Assembly (NCBI RefSeq): GCF_030548465.1
Contig: NZ_JAUOSF010000004.1
Location: forward strand, 248,001-312,000
DNA length: 64,000 bases
Direction: 5' to 3'
Source: Tamlana sp. 2_MG-2023
GTDB lineage: Bacteria; Bacteroidota; Bacteroidia; Flavobacteriales; Flavobacteriaceae
Each line of letters begins with the position of its first letter. Position 1 is the first letter of the stretch. A program made the position numbers and the translations under genes. Below the pieces are notes generated by a model. It ran no database searches. It was not told the origin of the DNA and saw only the letters and a program-made list of their open reading frames with translations. Of this stretch, positions 9,474 to 18,416 are shown piece after piece.

Positions 9474-10610
9474 ATGAATCTCCTACTTATTACTACAATG
9501 GCAGGTAACCCTTGGGGGGGTAGTGAAGAATTATGGTGTAAATTAGCTAAGGAAGCTTTAACTAACAACATTAATGTAGCCATTTCATATTTTGACTGGG
9601 GAAAAACACCTTCCAAAATAAAAGAAATTGAAAATTTAGGAGTACAAAGTTATAAACGAAAACGAATAGCTTACACGCCTCTAATAAAAAAACCCTTAGG
9701 TAAACTAAATGAAAAATTATGGGGTATTCGCGATTTAGAAAAAGCTGTTTTAAAAAGCAAACCTGATCATATTATTATAAGCATGGGGGGGTTTTGTGAT
9801 TTGGAAGTACCATTATACCAAAAATTTTTAAAGAAACTTAATATCCCTTTCAGTCTTATCGTTCATTCTAATCCAGAAAACCGCTATTTTAAACTCTTTT
9901 CTATACAGGAAATGAATAGCCTCTGTGAAAAAGCTTTAAAGGTATTTTTTGTTTCAAATCGTTTATTGGAAATAGCTAAAAGGCAAACCGGAAATTATTT
10001 TAAAAATGCCGAAATTATTTTAAACCCTGTAAATATTAGTAATTCGGATTATGTTGATTATTTAGGACAACAAGATGTTTTAAATATGGCCTGTGTGGGT
10101 AGAATTAGTTTAAGTGTGAAAGGGCAGGCACTTTTATTACAGGTATTGGCTTCAACTAACTGGAAAAAACGGAATTATATACTTAATATTTACGGCAATG
10201 GGCCAGATGAAGACTTACTAAAACTCTTGGTCTCAAAGTTTAAACTTGAAAATAAAGTTATCTTTCATGGACATGTTAGTGATATTAGAACAGATATTTG
10301 GGCGAAAAATCAATTACTTGTCATGCCCTCGTACTACGAAGGTTTGCCCCTCGCCTTAGTTGAAGCTATGTTATGTGGACGAACAGCAGTATGTACTGAT
10401 GTTGGAGGCGCTAAAGAAGTTTTAAATGAAAATAACGGCTATTTTGCTGAAGCTGCAACACTTACTAGTTTTACAAATGCGATGGAAAAAATGTGGGAAA
10501 ACAAAGAGCAACTTCAAGAACAAGGTAAAGGTGCTAGGCAAGAAGTTTTAGAATATATTGGGGCTTTTCCGAAATATAACGAACTCCTAAATAATCTTTT
10601 ATATGAATAA
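9474..10610 (+). CDS. glycosyltransferase family 4 protein
   Basis: A 378-residue GT-B enzyme. N-terminal GNPWGGSEEL (11-20) is the glycine-rich acceptor/donor loop. The C-terminal domain includes ACVGRISLSVKGQ and YYEGLPLALVEAMLCG (E-x7-E) followed by TDVGGAKEVL, all hallmarks of Glycos_transf_1. It starts at the base after the preceding stop and overlaps the next start by 8 bp. One of the sugar-adding steps of repeat-unit assembly; specificity unknown. Confidence 0.9.
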   Translation: MNLLLITTMAGNPWGGSEELWCKLAKEALTNNINVAISYFDWGKTPSKIKEIENLGVQSYKRKRIAYTPLIKKPLGKLNEKLWGIRDLEKAVLKSKPDHIIISMGGFCDLEVPLYQKFLKKLNIPFSLIVHSNPENRYFKLFSIQEMNSLCEKALKVFFVSNRLLEIAKRQTGNYFKNAEIILNPVNISNSDYVDYLGQQDVLNMACVGRISLSVKGQALLLQVLASTNWKKRNYILNIYGNGPDEDLLKLLVSKFKLENKVIFHGHVSDIRTDIWAKNQLLVMPSYYEGLPLALVEAMLCGRTAVCTDVGGAKEVLNENNGYFAEAATLTSFTNAMEKMWENKEQLQEQGKGARQEVLEYIGAFPKYNELLNNLLYE

Positions 10611-11535
10611 TTGTCCATGGGTTTCTGTCATCGTTCCTGCATTCAATAGAGCTCAATATATTTTAGAGTGTTTAAATTCGGTTTTACACCAGACTCACCG
10701 CCCTATAGAGTTAATTGTGGTTGATGATGAGTCAACAGACGACACCGTTTCAATAATACAAGAATTCAAATCTAAAAACAACAAAGAAAATATTTTTGAA
10801 ATTAAGATTATTCAACAAAAAAATTCAGGAGCACCTAGGGCACGAAATAACGGGTTTGAAAAAAGTAAGGGTGAATTTATCCAGTTTTTAGATTCTGACG
10901 ATATTCTTTTATCCCAAAAAATAGAAAACCAATTATCCAGTTTTAACAAAAACACAAAATTAGTATATTCAAAAACACAGTTTTTTATTGACGAAAAATC
11001 TAATACTCTAGATAAATTTTGGGGTAGAAAATTAACAGAGACTAGTGCTGATTATTTTGAATTTCCATGGCAAACCATGTGTGCCTTATATCGAAGAACA
11101 CAATTAAGTAAGAAAAACTTATGGGATGAAAATTTAACCATTCATCAGGATTGGGAATTTTCGATAAGACAAATCATACTAACAAAAGACATATATTTTC
11201 TTAACGAAGTTAATTCCTTGTATCGCTTTCACGATAGTGAACGGATAGGAACACAGTTAGGATCTAAAAAAATTATAGGAATTTATTATGCATCTTTAAA
11301 AATATACAATCTACTAAAAAACAAAAACAAAATTGATTCTTTTCTAAAAAAGAAATTTATAAAAAGATTTTTTTTCTGCTTTCTTAAATTTTCGGAATTT
11401 AGAAATAAGACATATATAAAAAAATCCAAATCCATTTTATTTGAGATTAGCTCATTAACTCTAGTTATCACAATGCCACTCTCTATTTTCAACTCTAATT
11501 TCTTTAAAAGTGTAAACACTAGATTTAAGATATAA
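10603..11535 (+). CDS. glycosyltransferase family 2 protein
   Basis: A 310-residue GT-A enzyme with VSVIVPAFNRA (7-17), VVDDESTDDT (39-48), GAPRARNNG (76-84) and the metal-binding DSDD (97-100). HQDWEFSIRQ near 184-193 is the family's acceptor-proximal motif. The C-terminal 70 residues are Lys/Phe rich and hydrophobic and may lie on the membrane. It overlaps the GT4 upstream by 8 bp and is 14 bp from the polymerase downstream. Confidence 0.88.
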   Translation: MNNCPWVSVIVPAFNRAQYILECLNSVLHQTHRPIELIVVDDESTDDTVSIIQEFKSKNNKENIFEIKIIQQKNSGAPRARNNGFEKSKGEFIQFLDSDDILLSQKIENQLSSFNKNTKLVYSKTQFFIDEKSNTLDKFWGRKLTETSADYFEFPWQTMCALYRRTQLSKKNLWDENLTIHQDWEFSIRQIILTKDIYFLNEVNSLYRFHDSERIGTQLGSKKIIGIYYASLKIYNLLKNKNKIDSFLKKKFIKRFFFCFLKFSEFRNKTYIKKSKSILFEISSLTLVITMPLSIFNSNFFKSVNTRFKI

Positions 11536-11549
11536 GCAACCCTCAACAA

Positions 11550-12851
11550 ATGCTCAAAGTATTCAATAATAAACAAATTAAATCGTTAAAACCTCTTTTT
11601 ATATCATTATCCTTATTCTTGATAACAGGGGTTTTTACAGGTTTTATAGGAGCTACAATGTTTTCTGTTATCATTTTCACACTTAAAAAATTTAATTATA
11701 AATTAGAATTTTTTCTCACCTCTTTTTTACTTACTTATTTTTTAGCTAACAATTTTTCTGGGCCTCTAGCTTATAATGGTAATTTACGCTTTTCTATATT
11801 AGCACTTACACTAATTATTGTTTATCAGACGAAGATAAAAAAACTAAACTTAGCTTGGTACACACTACCTTTTGTTACAATAAGTTTAATAATTACCTTA
11901 CTTTTCTCCACTCTAGGTTATGATGCCATTTTAAGAAGTATAGCTTATTTTTTTGTAGCCTATGCAATTTTTAAGCTGATTAATATTCTATATATTAAAC
12001 ATAGTAACGTCTCTATTATTCTATTCCTATTGTTGTTTGGTTTCATTTTGCTAAATTCCGCTTTACTAATAAACCCAAATTATTATTTATCAGGTCGTTT
12101 TATGGGGCTAACTGGTAACCCAAACGGATTAGGCATGCTTCTAGTTTTTATATTTGCGATAATAGATTTACTAAAACAACGAGGTGAATTAAAAGGCTTT
12201 AGCAAAAAAACACATTTAACCAATACTATAATAATCATTTTACTTATTCTAGCATCAGGTTCTAGAACCGCACTAGCAAGTTTAGTGTTTTATTTGGTGG
12301 CGAATAATATCGTGACGAATAAAAAGTTAATAATTCCTTATAGCATTTTATCCATTATTGGAGTAACCATCATTTACACCATAAATATTCAAGATGTTCT
12401 TAGTTTGATAGGATCAAACATTGAACTAAGATTAGACACTCTTGAAACAGCTAGTGGAAGAACCATTGTTTGGAAAGTGGCCTGGATAGAAATCTATGAG
12501 AATTTATGGTATGGACAAGGATTTATGTACGATAATTTTTTTATAAAAGATTATGCCGACAAATATATTGGTATGAATCGAGAACGTCACTGGGCAGGAA
12601 TATGGAGTTCTTATTTATCTTTACTTCTGAATGTTGGTCTGGTGGGTTTAATTGCTTTTGCGTGGATGCTTTTTAAATTCTATCAAAAAGCAAAACTAAA
12701 ACCCACAGCTGTTATTTACATAATTACTATACTTTTAATTGGAATTACAGAGTCTTGGATGGCGGCCTCTATGAATCCTTTTACGCCTCTTTTATTTCTA
12801 TATTTTGCAATTCAAAATCAACCCCTTAAAAAAACGATCAACTATAAATGA
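11550..12851 (+). CDS. O-antigen polymerase/ligase-like membrane protein (Wzy_C type)
   Basis: A 433-residue integral membrane protein with roughly ten hydrophobic segments. It has the PF04932-type core: GLTGNPNGLG near 188-197, LILASGSRTALASL near 230-243, and a large periplasmic loop with ASGRTIVWKVAWIEI and GQGFMYDNFF. In Wzy polymerases the two arginine-bearing loops handle the incoming and growing chains. As the only such gene among the glycosyltransferases it is the likely repeat-unit polymerase; WaaL-type ligase activity cannot be excluded from sequence. Its TGA overlaps the next ATG. Confidence 0.78.
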   Translation: MLKVFNNKQIKSLKPLFISLSLFLITGVFTGFIGATMFSVIIFTLKKFNYKLEFFLTSFLLTYFLANNFSGPLAYNGNLRFSILALTLIIVYQTKIKKLNLAWYTLPFVTISLIITLLFSTLGYDAILRSIAYFFVAYAIFKLINILYIKHSNVSIILFLLLFGFILLNSALLINPNYYLSGRFMGLTGNPNGLGMLLVFIFAIIDLLKQRGELKGFSKKTHLTNTIIIILLILASGSRTALASLVFYLVANNIVTNKKLIIPYSILSIIGVTIIYTINIQDVLSLIGSNIELRLDTLETASGRTIVWKVAWIEIYENLWYGQGFMYDNFFIKDYADKYIGMNRERHWAGIWSSYLSLLLNVGLVGLIAFAWMLFKFYQKAKLKPTAVIYIITILLIGITESWMAASMNPFTPLLFLYFAIQNQPLKKTINYK

Positions 12852-13882
12852 AAATATTAGTCCTATTTACAAAACTAACTGGGTATTGGATGGCATGCAT
12901 GCAACATGATGCAAGCATTAACAACAACCGTTATTTGGTATTTAGAAAAACCCCCAGCCCGGACGCCCCGTTTCAGCTAAATTCAACAGCAAACATCACA
13001 CTCAAAGATGTTGACTCACTCGATTTAGATGCTTTGCAACAACAGGTTAAAACATTTAAACCCGATCTTATTTATGTAGCGGGCTGGATCGACAAACGCT
13101 ACTTGCAAATCGCAAAAAGCTATAAAAAATCAGGTATCCCGGTCATTACAGGTATGGACAACCAATGGTTAGGGACCCCTAAACAGCATTTAGCCAGTTT
13201 TTTAAGCCCCGTGTTTATACGACCTTATTTTTCTCATATCTGGGTAGCGGGTATGCCGCAGTACTATTATGCTAAAAAATTGGGTTTTAAGTCAACTAAC
13301 ATCCTAACAGGACTTTATTGTGCCGATGAAAATTTATTTAAAAATACCGTTCAAACAACACATAACAACCAATTTGTTTTCATAGGTCGTTTAGTGGAAC
13401 ATAAAGGCTTAAAAGTCTTTTTTAAGGTTTTGAACGAGTTGATTCATGAAGAACGCATGAGTTTTAAAGTCCATATAATTGGCAACGGCCCCTTAGCGAA
13501 TCAAATTCCAAAACATAATAATATTAAGCATACCCCATTTGTAAACCCTGAAGCTTTGCCTAAATTATTAGAAAACGCAGGAACCTTTATTTTACCAAGC
13601 CTCTATGAAGCCTGGGGAGTCGTGGTACATGAAGCAGCGTTAGCTGGTATGCCCATCATTACGACTGAAGAAACTGGAGCGGCTTCAGAATTCGTAATCA
13701 ACAATTATAACGGTCATACCTACCAAGCAAACGATACTGAGGCTTTAAAAAAATTACTATTAAAATATGCGGCTTTCGATGAAACCACCTATTTAAAGTA
13801 CTCGAAACACAGTAAACAGTTTGCTCATAAAATAAACCTAAACGACTGGTCGGCTAAAATTAATTCTATAATTCGTGAGTAA
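12848..13882 (+). CDS. glycosyltransferase family 4 protein
   Basis: A 344-residue GT-B enzyme. FVFIGRLVEHKGL (about 178-190) starts the donor domain, and LYEAWGVVVHEAALAGMP has the E-x7-E signature, followed by TTEETGAASEFV. Starts with an ATGA overlap on the polymerase stop and overlaps the next gene (GTG start) by 8 bp. Base composition is less AT-rich than in the genes before it, marking a transition to the more stable right half of the locus. Confidence 0.88.
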   Translation: MKILVLFTKLTGYWMACMQHDASINNNRYLVFRKTPSPDAPFQLNSTANITLKDVDSLDLDALQQQVKTFKPDLIYVAGWIDKRYLQIAKSYKKSGIPVITGMDNQWLGTPKQHLASFLSPVFIRPYFSHIWVAGMPQYYYAKKLGFKSTNILTGLYCADENLFKNTVQTTHNNQFVFIGRLVEHKGLKVFFKVLNELIHEERMSFKVHIIGNGPLANQIPKHNNIKHTPFVNPEALPKLLENAGTFILPSLYEAWGVVVHEAALAGMPIITTEETGAASEFVINNYNGHTYQANDTEALKKLLLKYAAFDETTYLKYSKHSKQFAHKINLNDWSAKINSIIRE

Positions 13883-15020
13883 CACAAAACCACACATCCT
13901 CATATTTACCGATTGGTTTTTACCAGCTTATAAGGCAGGTGGCCCCATTCAATCGGTAGCCAACTTGGTCAATCATTTAGGTCAGGATTATCATTTCTGG
14001 GTGGTGACCTCAAACACCGATTTGGACGCTCCCCTCCCACTAAGGTCAGAAGAAACCAATGTTTGGCTACAAAAGGATAATTACCAAGTCATTTATCTAG
14101 ATAGGCAGCATCAGAATTTAAAAGCATACAAGAAGATTATAACCCATCAAAATTTTAAAGCAGTATATTTTAATTCTTTATTTTCACCCAAGTTCACACT
14201 TCTTCCTCTGTGGCTTACCCAAAATTCAGATATTAAAATTGTTCTAGCCCCGCGTGGGATGCTTGGTAAAGGGGCTCTGGCTATAAAACCCTTAAAAAAG
14301 AAAGTCTTTTTATCTGTTTTTAAGGCATTTGGACTACCTAATAAAATACATTGGCATGCTACAGATAGTACAGAAAAAGAAAATATTCAAAAGCACTTTG
14401 ATAAGAAATCAAAAATTTATTTAGCTTCAAACTTGTCTTCAAAAATGGAGAATAACAACTTTACTAAAAAGAAAAAAGCTAATTCCATTAATATCTTTTT
14501 TGTCTCGAGAATTTCTGTAATAAAAAATTTACTTATAACAATAAAAACATTACAATTAGTAGATAAAAAACTAAATGTCAACTACAAAATCATAGGCCCT
14601 ATTGAAGAAAAAACATACTGGTCACAGTGTCAAAGGGAAATTGAGAAATTACCAAGTAACGTGACCTGTGAATATTTAGGAGCCATCCCAAATATAAAAC
14701 TAAAAGACACTTTAAAAGATTTACATGTCTTATTTTTACCAACACAGCATGAAAATTTTGGTCATGTGATTATGGAGGCCTGGCAAAATGCCTGCCCAGT
14801 TATTATCTCTAAAAATACCCCATGGAAAAATTTAGAAGAAAGGAAAATAGGGTTTGATATTGCATTAGAACACCAAGATGCTTTCAAGCAAAAAATAGAA
14901 CAATTTGCCAAAATGGACGAAAAAGAATTCAATAGTTGGTCACAAGCGAGCTTTAATTTTGCTAAGAACTTTACAGAAAATCCAGAATTAATTTCAAAAA
15001 CCAAAGCCCTGTTTGAATAA
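13875..15020 (+). CDS. glycosyltransferase family 4 protein
   Basis: A 381-residue GT-B enzyme. The N-terminus has FTDWFLPAYKAGGPIQSVANL, the glycine-rich loop common in capsule GT4s; APRGMLGKGAL lies near 126-136; the donor site is QHENFGHVIMEAWQNACPV with the E-x7-E spacing. The start is GTG at 13875, inside the last codons of the preceding gene (GTGAGTAA). Three bases separate its stop from the acetyltransferase. Substrate unknown. Confidence 0.87.
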   Translation: MSNTKPHILIFTDWFLPAYKAGGPIQSVANLVNHLGQDYHFWVVTSNTDLDAPLPLRSEETNVWLQKDNYQVIYLDRQHQNLKAYKKIITHQNFKAVYFNSLFSPKFTLLPLWLTQNSDIKIVLAPRGMLGKGALAIKPLKKKVFLSVFKAFGLPNKIHWHATDSTEKENIQKHFDKKSKIYLASNLSSKMENNNFTKKKKANSINIFFVSRISVIKNLLITIKTLQLVDKKLNVNYKIIGPIEEKTYWSQCQREIEKLPSNVTCEYLGAIPNIKLKDTLKDLHVLFLPTQHENFGHVIMEAWQNACPVIISKNTPWKNLEERKIGFDIALEHQDAFKQKIEQFAKMDEKEFNSWSQASFNFAKNFTENPELISKTKALFE

Positions 15021-15022
15021 AA

Positions 15023-15568
15023 ATGAAAACCGATCTATCCAGTTATAACAACGCCTGGTATCATCCAGGAAACAAAGTAAAACGGCTGCTTTGGTATTTT
15101 ACCAACGTGCTGTTTTTTATAAACCCACTGAATCCTTCTTCTAAATTAAAAATTATACTTTTAAAATGGTTTGGAGCAAGGGTTGGATCTAACGTTATGA
15201 TTAAACCAGGTGTTAATATTAAACACCCCTGGTTTTTAAGTCTCGGAAACCACATTTGGATTGGTGAAAAGGTCTGGATAGATAACCTAACAGAAGTACG
15301 CATCGAAAACCATGTGTGTATATCGCAAGGTGCCATGCTCCTATGTGGAAATCATAATTATAAAATAACAAGCTTTGATTTAATTTTAGGTAAAATCACA
15401 CTTAAAGAAGGGGTATGGATAGGCGCAAAATCTACAGTTTGCCCAGGTGTAACGGTACAAACACATGCCGTTTTAACCGCAGGTTCTATAGCGACTAAAG
15501 ACCTCGAAGCCTATCAAATCTATCAAGGCAACCCAGCCATAAAAACAAAAAAAAGGACTATAAATTAA
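15023..15568 (+). CDS. WcaF-type hexapeptide acetyltransferase
   Basis: A 181-residue left-handed beta-helix acyltransferase, close to the colanic acid acetyltransferase group (WcaF/NodL/MaeB). The middle and C-terminal parts contain the isoleucine-rich hexapeptide turns (VMIKPGVNIKHP, IWIGEKVWIDN, VWIGAKSTVCPGVTV) and CGNHNYK, with the catalytic His expected there. It uses acetyl-CoA in the cytoplasm, so it may acetylate the nucleotide- or lipid-linked sugar, whereas the broken OafA homologue would act at the membrane. Follows the GT4 with a 2-bp gap and precedes the UDP-xylose synthase by 13 bp. Confidence 0.85.
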   Translation: MKTDLSSYNNAWYHPGNKVKRLLWYFTNVLFFINPLNPSSKLKIILLKWFGARVGSNVMIKPGVNIKHPWFLSLGNHIWIGEKVWIDNLTEVRIENHVCISQGAMLLCGNHNYKITSFDLILGKITLKEGVWIGAKSTVCPGVTVQTHAVLTAGSIATKDLEAYQIYQGNPAIKTKKRTIN

Positions 15569-15581
15569 CAATACACTATAA

Positions 15582-16517
15582 ATGAAAAGAATTCTAGTTA
15601 CCGGGGGCGCAGGATTTGTGGGATCCCACTTATGCGAACGTTTATTAAACGAAGGCAACGACGTCATTTGTTTAGACAACTATTTTACGGGCAACAAAGA
15701 AAATGTAGTACACCTGTTGGACAACCCCTATTTTGAATTGGTACGCCACGACATTACAGAACCTTTCTACGCCGAAGTCGATGAAATTTATAACATGGCA
15801 TGCCCGGCTTCACCTGTGCACTACCAATACAATCCTATAAAAACTATCAAAACCTCGGTGATGGGGGCTATAAACACTTTAGGACTAGCGAAACGTGTGA
15901 AAGCTAAAATATTACAGGCTTCCACTTCTGAAGTTTATGGTGACCCTACCGTTCACCCGCAACCAGAAACTTATTGGGGGAATGTGAACCCGATTGGTAT
16001 TCGTTCGTGCTACGATGAAGGCAAACGCTGTGCAGAAACTTTATTTATGGATTACCACAGTCAAAATGATGTGGCTATTAAAATCATAAGAATATTTAAT
16101 ACCTATGGCCCACGCATGAACCCTAACGACGGTCGTGTGGTTTCTAATTTTATCATGCAAGCATTACGCGGTGAAGACATTACTATTTTTGGAGATGGTA
16201 AACAAACAAGAAGTTTTCAGTATGTAGATGATTTGGTAGAAGGCATCATCAGAATGATGAACTCAGATCCTAAATTTTTAGGCCCTTTAAACTTAGGAAA
16301 CCCGAATGAGTTCACCATGTTGGAATTGGCTGAAGCGGTGATTCGATTAACCCATTCTGATTCCAAACTCAAATTCATGCCGCTTCCTCAGGATGATCCG
16401 AAACAACGTCAGCCAGATATTAGTTTGGCTAAAGAGAAGTTGGACGGCTGGCAACCGAATATTCAATTGGAAGAAGGTTTACTTGAAACCATCAAATATT
16501 TTAAAACTAAAATATAA
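15582..16517 (+). CDS. UDP-glucuronate decarboxylase (UDP-xylose synthase)
   Basis: A 311-residue extended short-chain dehydrogenase that converts UDP-glucuronate to UDP-xylose with bound NAD. It shows the Rossmann loop [10 protein letters not shown] (8-17), LDNYFTG (31-37), the catalytic TSEVYGDP (115-122) and Tyr144/Lys148 in [11 protein letters not shown], then [10 protein letters not shown] and [10 protein letters not shown], all typical of the UXS branch rather than RmlB or GalE. It supplies UDP-xylose to one of the glycosyltransferases. Its substrate requires UDP-glucose dehydrogenase, whose only trace here is the decayed remnant at 106-278. Codon use is less AT-rich than the left part. 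Confidence 0.92.
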   Translation: MKRILVTGGAGFVGSHLCERLLNEGNDVICLDNYFTGNKENVVHLLDNPYFELVRHDITEPFYAEVDEIYNMACPASPVHYQYNPIKTIKTSVMGAINTLGLAKRVKAKILQASTSEVYGDPTVHPQPETYWGNVNPIGIRSCYDEGKRCAETLFMDYHSQNDVAIKIIRIFNTYGPRMNPNDGRVVSNFIMQALRGEDITIFGDGKQTRSFQYVDDLVEGIIRMMNSDPKFLGPLNLGNPNEFTMLELAEAVIRLTHSDSKLKFMPLPQDDPKQRQPDISLAKEKLDGWQPNIQLEEGLLETIKYFKTKI

Positions 16518-16532
16518 AGCAGCTTCGCTTTT

Positions 16533-17285
16533 ATGAAAGTATCTATAATCACAGCCACCTACAACAGTGCCGATGTTATTGAACATTGTATGCAGTCGGT
16601 GTTGAACCAGGATTATCCTAATATTGAATACATCATCATAGATGGGCAATCTAAAGATCATACGTTAAACATTGTTGTTGAATACCAAAAGAAATACCCC
16701 AACATCAAAGTAATTTCCGAACCCGATTCAGGAATTTATGATGCGCTGAATAAAGGCATACAAAAGGCCACTGGCGATGTGATTGGTTTTGTACATTCTG
16801 ATGATTTTTTAGCCAATTCCAGCGTAATTTCTAATATCGTGAAGGCGTTTAAATCACAAAACTGTGACGGCGTCTATGGCGACTTGGAATATGTAGACCA
16901 ACAAAATACCAATAAGGTGATTCGCTATTGGAAAAGCTGTGATTTTGATCAAAAATTGCTAAAAAAAGGTTGGATGCCAGCCCATCCTACCCTGTTTTTA
17001 AAATCTGACATTTATAAAAAACATGGTATATTTGATTTAGATTTTAAAATTGCAGCAGACTATGATTTTATTTTACGAGTTTTTAAAAATCCAGAGCTTC
17101 GTTTTGTGTATATACCTGAAGTCATTACAAAAATGCGTGTTGGTGGTGCCAGTAACCGAAGCTTAAAAAACATCATCTCAAAGTCCAAGGAAGATTATAA
17201 AGCACTTCATAAAAATAACATAGGCAGTTGGAACGCCTTGATCATCAAAAATGTGTCTAAATTAAGTCAGTTTTACAAGAAATAA
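16533..17285 (+). CDS. glycosyltransferase family 2 protein
   Basis: A short GT-A enzyme (250 residues), close to WcaA/WbbX types that act early in repeat-unit synthesis. Motifs: IITATYNSA (5-13), IIDGQSKDHT (35-44), SEPDSGIYDALNKGI (62-76) and HSDD (88-91). AADYDFILR near 170-178 is the acceptor-side block. It lies next to the WecA-like initiating transferase, so adding the second sugar to the undecaprenyl-PP-linked primer is a plausible but unproven job. Confidence 0.9.
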   Translation: MKVSIITATYNSADVIEHCMQSVLNQDYPNIEYIIIDGQSKDHTLNIVVEYQKKYPNIKVISEPDSGIYDALNKGIQKATGDVIGFVHSDDFLANSSVISNIVKAFKSQNCDGVYGDLEYVDQQNTNKVIRYWKSCDFDQKLLKKGWMPAHPTLFLKSDIYKKHGIFDLDFKIAADYDFILRVFKNPELRFVYIPEVITKMRVGGASNRSLKNIISKSKEDYKALHKNNIGSWNALIIKNVSKLSQFYKK

Positions 17286-17286
17286 T

Positions 17287-18381
17287 ATGCTAACATCCAT
17301 TTTATCTAATCCTATAATTCTAGCCATCATTTGCTGTTGTGGCTCCTTTGGTTTGGTAAATTACATGATTCCCAAAATTATTTTCATGGTCAATCACCAT
17401 AATTTAAATGAAGCACCAGGACATCGAAGCTCCCATACCCGAGCAACCCCAACCATGGGTGGGCTCGCTTTTTTTGTGGCGCTCATCATTAACTTGTTTT
17501 TATTCAAACATATTGATGTGGATGCCATCGGCTTAAACTTAGCTGCCGCCTTAACCTTAGTTTTTATAATAGGCTTTAAAGATGACTTATCAGTTTCAAC
17601 GCCTAGAGCACGTCTTTTAATAGAAGTTGCAGCCGTACTTATTATATTATTCCATCCAGGCTTTCACAGCCAGTCTTTGGATGGCTTCTTGGGGCTAAAC
17701 CATGTCCCTCAAATTCTTATAGGTGGCCTACATATTCTAATTATTCTAACCATTATCAATGCCTATAACCTAATAGATGGAGTTGACGGTTTAGCTTCAG
17801 CAATAGGCATCAGTGGCTTTTCTATTTTGGCTTTAATTTTCCATAAAATAGATTTTCATTTTTACTTTATTTTAGCCATAGTCCTTATAAGTATGTTATT
17901 AGCCTTCTTGAAATACAATTTCTCTCATAAAAAGAAAATATTTATGGGAGACACAGGGTCGCTAATTATAGGCTTTTGTCTCGCATTTTTATGTCTGCGA
18001 TTTTTAACCATGGACAGTAACTTACATGAGCTTTTTTCTTTTAAAACAGAAAACAAATATTTTGTAGTGAGTGGCATACTGGCGGTTCCTTTTTTCGACA
18101 TGCTACGGGTTATTGGAGTTAGACTTTTACATGGTGCAAACCCCTTTACCGCCGATCGTAATCACATCCACCACATGTTGCTTGATTTAGGCTTGCCGCA
18201 TTATAAAATAGCCTTAATTTTAGGTGGTTTAAATTATTGCTTAGCCATTTTAATCATTTATCTGTCGGCAAAACTTTCAAGCTTTGCCATGCTCGGGGCT
18301 ATAGTATTAATATTTCTAGTATTACTAGCGGTATTTTATAAACTCAGTAATCGTATTCATGCTGTAAAGCAGACCAAATAA
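17287..18381 (+). CDS. WecA/TagO-like undecaprenyl-phosphate sugar-1-phosphate transferase
   Basis: A 364-residue polytopic membrane protein of the MraY/WecA superfamily (PNPT). It starts glycan assembly by moving a HexNAc-1-phosphate, usually GlcNAc, to undecaprenyl phosphate. Visible: the N-terminal HRSSHTRATPTMGGLAFF loop, the Mg-binding FKDDLSVS near 97-104, NAYNLIDGVDGLAS near 158-171, KIFMGDTGSL near 218-227 and the DRNHIHHMLLD histidine loop near 294-304 that distinguishes the WecA group from MraY. It begins 1 bp after the GT2 stop and precedes wzc by 35 bp. Confidence 0.9.
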   Translation: MLTSILSNPIILAIICCCGSFGLVNYMIPKIIFMVNHHNLNEAPGHRSSHTRATPTMGGLAFFVALIINLFLFKHIDVDAIGLNLAAALTLVFIIGFKDDLSVSTPRARLLIEVAAVLIILFHPGFHSQSLDGFLGLNHVPQILIGGLHILIILTIINAYNLIDGVDGLASAIGISGFSILALIFHKIDFHFYFILAIVLISMLLAFLKYNFSHKKKIFMGDTGSLIIGFCLAFLCLRFLTMDSNLHELFSFKTENKYFVVSGILAVPFFDMLRVIGVRLLHGANPFTADRNHIHHMLLDLGLPHYKIALILGGLNYCLAILIIYLSAKLSSFAMLGAIVLIFLVLLAVFYKLSNRIHAVKQTK

Positions 18382-18416
18382 ATCGCTTTTTTAGAGCCTT
18401 ACTTAACAAATTAACC

